Shown here: one piece after another, positions 6,188-9,723 of the stretch
How positions within the stretch are numbered: position 1 is the stretch's first letter
Layout: every line of letters begins with the position of its first letter
Source of the DNA: Sphingobacteriaceae bacterium
GTDB taxonomy: Bacteria; Bacteroidota; Bacteroidia; B-17B0; Aurantibacillaceae
Direction: 5' to 3'
NCBI GenBank assembly: GCA_023251695.1
Contig: JAHEYE010000120.1
Location: forward strand, 1 to 9,723
DNA: 9,723 nt
Position numbers and translations under genes: made by a program
Notes under the pieces: generated by a model
The model's database searches: none
What the model was told of the DNA's origin: nothing
Seen by the model: the letters and a program-made list of their open reading frames with translations, nothing else

Positions 6188-7204
6188 ATGAAGAAATTTT
6201 CAATTAAAAAAGAACACATCCGCGAAGTATTCCGTTCATTCAGCAATTTAAACGTATTGATTATTGGTGACGTGATGGTGGATAGTTACATGTGGGGAAA
6301 GGTTGGACGTATTTCGCCCGAAGCACCTGTACCGATTGTTTCAGTAACAAAAAAGGAACGCCGCTTGGGTGGTGCTGCAAACGTTGCTTTAAATATTCAG
6401 GCACTCGGAGCCAATCCTATTTTGTGTTCTGTGATTGGTGTGGATTATGAAGGGATGTCTTTTTTAGATTTATTGCGCCAGCAAAAATTAAGTCAGAAAG
6501 GTATTTTAAAATCACGCGACCGCATTACCACCGTTAAGAACCGCGTCATTGGCAATAATTATCAGGTGGTGAGGGTAGATGAAGAAACGGAAGATGATAT
6601 TACTACGGATGAAACACAAAATCTCGTGAATCTGATCTCTTACATTATCAATCACGATAAGATTGATGTCATTATTTTTGAGGATTACAACAAAGGATTA
6701 ATCACACCAAAATTAATTCAGAAAGTAGTTGAGTTGGCAAAGAGCAAGGGTATTCCTACCTGTGTGGATCCTAAGAAAAAGAATTTCAATGCTTATAAAG
6801 GCGTTACCTTGTTCAAACCAAATCTGAAAGAGCTGCGTGAGGGATTGAAATTAGATATTGACGGTGATAATATTGATGAATTACAACGTGCAGTAAGTAG
6901 TTTCCGAGTGAAGCAAAAATTAGATACTGCCTTAGTTACATTAGCTGATAAAGGTGTTATAACGAATTCGCGAAGTGTAAAAGAACATATTGAAGCACAC
7001 GCCCGTAATATTGTAGATGTTTCCGGCGCAGGAGATACTGTCATCAGTGTTGCCGCCTTGTGTCGTGCTTTAGAGTGTAATCCTATTTTCACCGCAGCGC
7101 TTTCTAATCTAGCTGGCGGAATTGTTTGTCAGGAAATTGGCGTTGTTCCTATTAACAAAGAAGAATTGCTCCGCGAGGCACTGGAATTTGATTTTGTAAA
7201 ATAA
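6188..7204 (+). CDS. rfaE1: PfkB-family kinase, probable D-glycero-beta-D-manno-heptose-7-phosphate kinase (RfaE1)
   Basis: 338-aa ribokinase/PfkB-fold kinase matching the N-terminal domain of HldE/RfaE. It would phosphorylate heptose 7-phosphate at C1 on the way to ADP-heptose for the lipopolysaccharide core. Landmarks: VLIIGDVMVDSYMWGKVGRISPEAPVPI (in parts, res 23-50), GGAANVALN (61-69), DPKKKNF (194-200), FKPNLKE (209-215), and the C-terminal PfkB signature DVSGAGDTV (277-285) with catalytic base D283. It lacks the C-terminal nucleotidylyltransferase domain of the bifunctional enzyme of about 475 aa, so a separate RfaE2 is expected elsewhere. Some databases label such proteins bifunctional, which would be misleading here. 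Another sugar substrate is possible but less likely given the GRISPEAPVP block. Confidence 0.85.
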   Translation: MKKFSIKKEHIREVFRSFSNLNVLIIGDVMVDSYMWGKVGRISPEAPVPIVSVTKKERRLGGAANVALNIQALGANPILCSVIGVDYEGMSFLDLLRQQKLSQKGILKSRDRITTVKNRVIGNNYQVVRVDEETEDDITTDETQNLVNLISYIINHDKIDVIIFEDYNKGLITPKLIQKVVELAKSKGIPTCVDPKKKNFNAYKGVTLFKPNLKELREGLKLDIDGDNIDELQRAVSSFRVKQKLDTALVTLADKGVITNSRSVKEHIEAHARNIVDVSGAGDTVISVAALCRALECNPIFTAALSNLAGGIVCQEIGVVPINKEELLREALEFDFVK

Positions 7205-7224
7205 TCTTAATGAATATTTATTAA

Positions 7225-8157
7225 ATGCACAAAATGCGATCGATTTTTTGTTTTATTACAGTCTTCATTCTTCTTTTCACCCGACAAAAGACCTATTCAC
7301 AAACAATTGGTATAATGGATAATGGTCAGCCGGCATTACCTTCTACAATTAATAGTAAGTTGATAAAGGCAGTTACAACAGCTGATGTGATTGTGTGTGA
7401 TACTATGCATGGTGATATTACTCCTGCCAATGGTTTTAAAGCGGTTTGCTTTAATGTAATTTCTAAATCCGGTGCTCCGTATATCGATGGGTTTGGTGTT
7501 GTTCTGTCAGGAACTGTTAGCGCAAGCGATTATCTGCAGATTTATAAACGTCCGGGCCTTGTCGCAGGTAAAAATTTATCTTCAGCCGGTTGGTCTTTTT
7601 TGGACAGTATTAAAGTTTACAAAGCTAATACGGTAAGTGATACACTTTTTGTTGCTAATTTAAGTTTCAGTACAACAATAAACATGTTGAATAAAGATAC
7701 TGTGGGGATTTTTGTTGGATTTAGGAATACTGGTCCGTTAACTTTAAAGTATGAGAACACCCCAACATTTGATGCTGTTTGGAATCAGGATGTTTGTATT
7801 GAATTAAGAACAGGATATGGCGGAGCTGCATTGTTTAATGCCGCGCAATCACCACGAGTTTTGGGTGGTTATGTAAAATATTGTTGTCTTCCCGGCTTAG
7901 GAATTATTGAGCAGAAAAAGGAGCTTGGGTTAGAAATATTTCCTAACCCTGCTTCCGATTTTATAACGATAAAAGTGGATACAAAACATTTTTATATAGA
8001 GGTTTATAATGTTTTGGGCGAAATTGTTTTGCGAGAGCGTTCTTTAAGCCCAATGAAAAATATAGATGTACGCAATCTTCCAAGTGGAACTTACACTCTT
8101 AAGTTAGTGACCGATTCAAAAAAAATGACGAGAAAACAATTTATTGTGAACCGTTAA
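7225..8157 (+). CDS. T9SS cargo protein with type A sorting domain, passenger unknown
   Basis: 310-aa secreted protein. A hydrophobic signal segment FCFITVFILLF (res 8-18) is followed by a likely cleavage after TYS (25) before QTIG. The passenger, about res 26-230, is rich in beta structure and has no family I recognise. It has four cysteines, C59, C75, C191 and a CC pair at 220-221, the pair sitting just before the sorting domain. The C-terminal part, from LEIFPNPASDFITIKV (236-251) through VYNVLGEIV and the LPSGTYTLKL segment to the end, is a standard T9SS type A sorting domain. The ATG at 7225 is used; a second at codon 4 (7234) is equally compatible with the signal peptide. It lies 20 nt after rfaE1 and 26 nt before ubiE. 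Confidence 0.85.
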   Translation: MHKMRSIFCFITVFILLFTRQKTYSQTIGIMDNGQPALPSTINSKLIKAVTTADVIVCDTMHGDITPANGFKAVCFNVISKSGAPYIDGFGVVLSGTVSASDYLQIYKRPGLVAGKNLSSAGWSFLDSIKVYKANTVSDTLFVANLSFSTTINMLNKDTVGIFVGFRNTGPLTLKYENTPTFDAVWNQDVCIELRTGYGGAALFNAAQSPRVLGGYVKYCCLPGLGIIEQKKELGLEIFPNPASDFITIKVDTKHFYIEVYNVLGEIVLRERSLSPMKNIDVRNLPSGTYTLKLVTDSKKMTRKQFIVNR

Positions 8158-8172
8158 ATAAGCTTACCTTTA
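8143..8172 (+). promoter_or_regulatory. Candidate internal promoter for ubiE
   Basis: ATTG at 8143-8146, an 18-nt spacer and TACCTTTA at 8165-8172, which matches TAnnTTTG except for the last base. The -33 element lies in the end of the T9SS cargo gene, and the ATG of ubiE is 11 nt past the -7 box. It would let ubiE be expressed apart from the upstream genes. Based on pattern only. Confidence 0.3.
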
Positions 8173-8183
8173 TGGTTTCATAA

Positions 8184-8906
8184 ATGTCAGCCGTTACTCC
8201 ATATAATTCTTCCGATCCTAAAAAAGATCAGGTTGCTGAGATGTTCGACAATATTGCCTTCCGTTACGATTTACTGAATGGGATTTTGTCATTCGGGACG
8301 CATAAGGGCTGGAGGAGGAAATGCGTAAAAAAATTAAAAGCGCTTCAGCCAAAACAAATCTTAGACGTTGCAACCGGTACGGGCGATTTTGCCATTGCAT
8401 GTACAAAATTAAATCCGGTGAAAATTATTGGTATTGATATTTCAGAGGGAATGATGAAATTCGGGAGAGAGAAATTAAAAAAGCTAAACCTTGATAAATT
8501 AATTGATTTAAAATCAGGGGATGCGGAAACCGTTGATTTTCCGTATAATTCTTTCGATGCAATTACAGTAGGCTTTGGCGTCCGTAATTTCGAGAACCTT
8601 GAAAAAGGATTAAAAAACCTGAACCGTGTTTTAAAGCCCGGCGGTAAAATTGTCATTCTGGAGTTTTCTTATCCGCGGAAATTTCCCATAAAACAATTTT
8701 ATAATTTTTATTTTACTTATTGGACACCTTTTATCGGAAAATTGTTTTCAAAAGACACAAGAGCATATTCCTATTTGCAAGAGAGCGTAAAAGCATTTCC
8801 TAACAATGAAAATTTTGTGTCTGTGATGAATAAATGTGATTTTAAAAATCCCTCTTTTCAAACACTTTCATTAGGTGTTGCTGCAATTTACGAAGCAACA
8901 AAGTAA
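8184..8906 (+). CDS. ubiE: Demethylmenaquinone methyltransferase (UbiE/MenG)
   Basis: 240-aa SAM-dependent C-methyltransferase of the UbiE/COQ5 family. In Bacteroidota, which make menaquinone, it should perform the last step, methylation of demethylmenaquinone, at the inner membrane surface. Landmarks: VAEMFDNIAFRYDLLNGILSFG (in parts, res 17-38), the SAM-binding motif I DVATGTGDFA (61-70), IGIDISEGM (82-90), DAETVDFPYNSFDAITVGFG (113-132), and RVLKPGG (148-154) followed by ILEFSYP. Length is normal. The family usually sits beside porT in Bacteroidota by my recollection; here the next gene is instead convergent and unrelated. Its TAA abuts the stop of that gene with no spacer. Confidence 0.95.
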   Translation: MSAVTPYNSSDPKKDQVAEMFDNIAFRYDLLNGILSFGTHKGWRRKCVKKLKALQPKQILDVATGTGDFAIACTKLNPVKIIGIDISEGMMKFGREKLKKLNLDKLIDLKSGDAETVDFPYNSFDAITVGFGVRNFENLEKGLKNLNRVLKPGGKIVILEFSYPRKFPIKQFYNFYFTYWTPFIGKLFSKDTRAYSYLQESVKAFPNNENFVSVMNKCDFKNPSFQTLSLGVAAIYEATK

Positions 8907-9437
8907 TTAATTGTCTATGCCCTTGCCATCTTGCTCCTCATAAGACCAGAACTTACCTTTAAACTCTCCTTTTTTATTATAGGTGCTTATCGACCAACTA
9001 TATTTTTGATCCCTGTCATGTTCGGTATAATCAAAAATAGTTTCTAATGTTCCGTCTGATCTATATTCTTTATATGAAACATACCAACCGTCTTTTAAAA
9101 CATGAATGAAACGAACCTTACCATTCTTATAGTAATGCTTGTATTCACCATCCAGCCTAAGAGCATTTCCTTTTTTTACATTGCTATTTGAATTTATTTC
9201 AAGTTTACCGCCGCAAGGTCCCATCGGATACATACTTCTTCCATTAATAAAATAGTTGTAACGGAAATATACAGCAACATTGCTGTCTTTAGCTAATTTC
9301 CAATCTTTATCCAGCCAAACAATCCAAACGCCATCTTTTTTTCCGTTCGCATCCCGCTGGTTTAATTTTTCTGTCTGACTCACAACAACAAAATTTATTG
9401 CAAATAAAACGACAATTAATTTGAATTTATTTTTCAT
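8907..9437 (-). CDS. Small exported MORN/YwqK-like repeat protein
   Basis: 176 aa with a signal peptide: KFKLIVVLFAINFVVVS, likely cut after S20 before QTEK. No lipobox cysteine is present, so it should be periplasmic or outer-surface exposed rather than a lipoprotein. The mature part has degenerate MORN/YwqK-type strands: DANGKKDGVWIVW (res 29-41), GEYKHYYKNGKVR (97-109) and a YRSDGTLETIFDY segment (125-137). Such repeats form an extended beta sheet, and some are labelled as antitoxins in databases, but no toxin gene is adjacent and the signal peptide argues against that role. It starts 14 nt after the stop of the phosphatase gene on the same strand and is probably co-transcribed with it. 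Function unknown. Confidence 0.8.
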   Translation of the reverse strand: MKNKFKLIVVLFAINFVVVSQTEKLNQRDANGKKDGVWIVWLDKDWKLAKDSNVAVYFRYNYFINGRSMYPMGPCGGKLEINSNSNVKKGNALRLDGEYKHYYKNGKVRFIHVLKDGWYVSYKEYRSDGTLETIFDYTEHDRDQKYSWSISTYNKKGEFKGKFWSYEEQDGKGIDN

Positions 9438-9451
9438 GCTAATGATTTAAT

Positions 9452-9723
9452 TTAGATCCTGATTCCAATCACCAAAACATCATCCACCTGCTCAATATTC
9501 CCTTTCCATTCGGTAATGGTTTTTTCAAGCGCATTTTTCTGAAATTGCATGCTTTCAGCCGAATGAGATAAGAGAAGCTCCTGAAGTTGCTTGTATTTAA
9601 ATTTTTTACCCTTCGGTCCTCCAAATTGATCGGCGTAGCCGTCGGTATAAGTATATATTATATCACCTTTATTTAACTGAAATTTTTGCAGACTGAACGG
9701 CGTTTTTTCTTTTGGTGATTTGC
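9452..9723 (-). CDS. SpoIIE-type PP2C-like serine phosphatase, C-terminal fragment
   Basis: The last 89 codons of a longer minus-strand gene that runs off the window end; the reading frame has two spare bases at the edge. The translated tail contains GDIIYTYTDGYADQFGG, the DG-containing metal-binding block of SpoIIE/RsbU phosphatases, and ends with EQVDDVLVIGIRI, where the DD pair matches the final metal-binding aspartate region of the family. In Bacteroidota these domains usually follow TPR, GAF or Y_Y_Y sensor regions, but the N-terminus here is not visible. It would dephosphorylate regulatory proteins such as anti-sigma antagonists. The small exported MORN-like gene follows after 14 nt. 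Confidence 0.9.
   Translation of the reverse strand, partial: KSPKEKTPFSLQKFQLNKGDIIYTYTDGYADQFGGPKGKKFKYKQLQELLLSHSAESMQFQKNALEKTITEWKGNIEQVDDVLVIGIRI

Noticed and set aside
7193..7222. TTTG and TATTTATT as a promoter for the T9SS cargo gene at 7225
   Set aside because: The -7 box matches only four of six fixed positions and lies 2 nt from the ATG; the gene is more simply read through from rfaE1.
8907..9437. Antitoxin of a toxin-antitoxin pair, from the YwqK-like repeats
   Set aside because: The protein has a signal peptide, and no small toxin-like gene is next to it, so the label would mislead.
9452..9485. TTTG-N18-TAAATTAA on the minus strand as a promoter for the MORN-like gene
   Set aside because: It falls inside the phosphatase C-terminus, the -7 box matches only four of six positions, and the 14-nt spacing is explained by co-transcription.

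Overview
This is a low-GC window (estimated by eye at about 38%) from a member of the Bacteroidota, most likely a Flavobacteriales- or Sphingobacteriales-like lineage. Four things support this. Two proteins end in a type IX secretion (T9SS type A) C-terminal sorting domain. A DUF2480 gene, a family I know only from Bacteroidota, sits inside a SUF operon. Shine-Dalgarno sequences are largely absent. Upstream of several genes there are matches to the Bacteroidota promoter -7 box TAnnTTTG. No rRNA, tRNA, CRISPR, insertion sequence or phage gene is visible, and no gap between genes exceeds about 100 bases, so this is mostly core chromosome.

Layout. Bases 1-2530 (+) carry the distal part of a SUF iron-sulfur operon: sufS (cysteine desulfurase, GTG start), sufE (sulfur acceptor, ATGA overlap), an unusual 8-bp tandem repeat in a short spacer, a SufT/MIP18-type (DUF59) gene and a DUF2480 gene. 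sufB, sufC and sufD would be expected just upstream of the window. Bases 2531-3979 (-) carry a two-gene unit: an exported outer-membrane beta-barrel protein, then a protein with two C-terminal membrane helices. Its end abuts the end of the DUF2480 gene with no spacer. Bases 3980-4068 are a divergent promoter region with a perfect 12-bp palindrome. Bases 4069-4890 (+) encode a T9SS-sorted Reeler-like (choice-of-anchor V) protein with a CxxCH motif. Bases 4988-8906 (+) run closely spaced: a class I aspartate-type aminotransferase, a PfkB-family heptose-phosphate kinase (RfaE1-like), a second T9SS cargo protein, and the menaquinone methyltransferase UbiE/MenG. Bases 8907-9723 (-) hold a small exported MORN/YwqK-like protein and the C-terminal end of a SpoIIE-type (PP2C-like) phosphatase that runs off the window. 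This convergent junction also has no spacer.

How the genes fit together. SufS removes sulfur from cysteine, SufE carries it to the SufBCD scaffold, and SufT probably helps mature or deliver clusters. The DUF2480 protein, which shows a clear internal duplication, is probably an undescribed accessory factor of this pathway. The remaining genes serve the cell envelope (beta-barrel, membrane protein, T9SS cargo, LPS heptose precursor), respiration (MenG) and amino-acid metabolism. I see no defence system or large novel cassette. The most promising unexplained items are the duplicated DUF2480 protein, the 8-bp tandem repeat and the possible haem site in a T9SS cargo.
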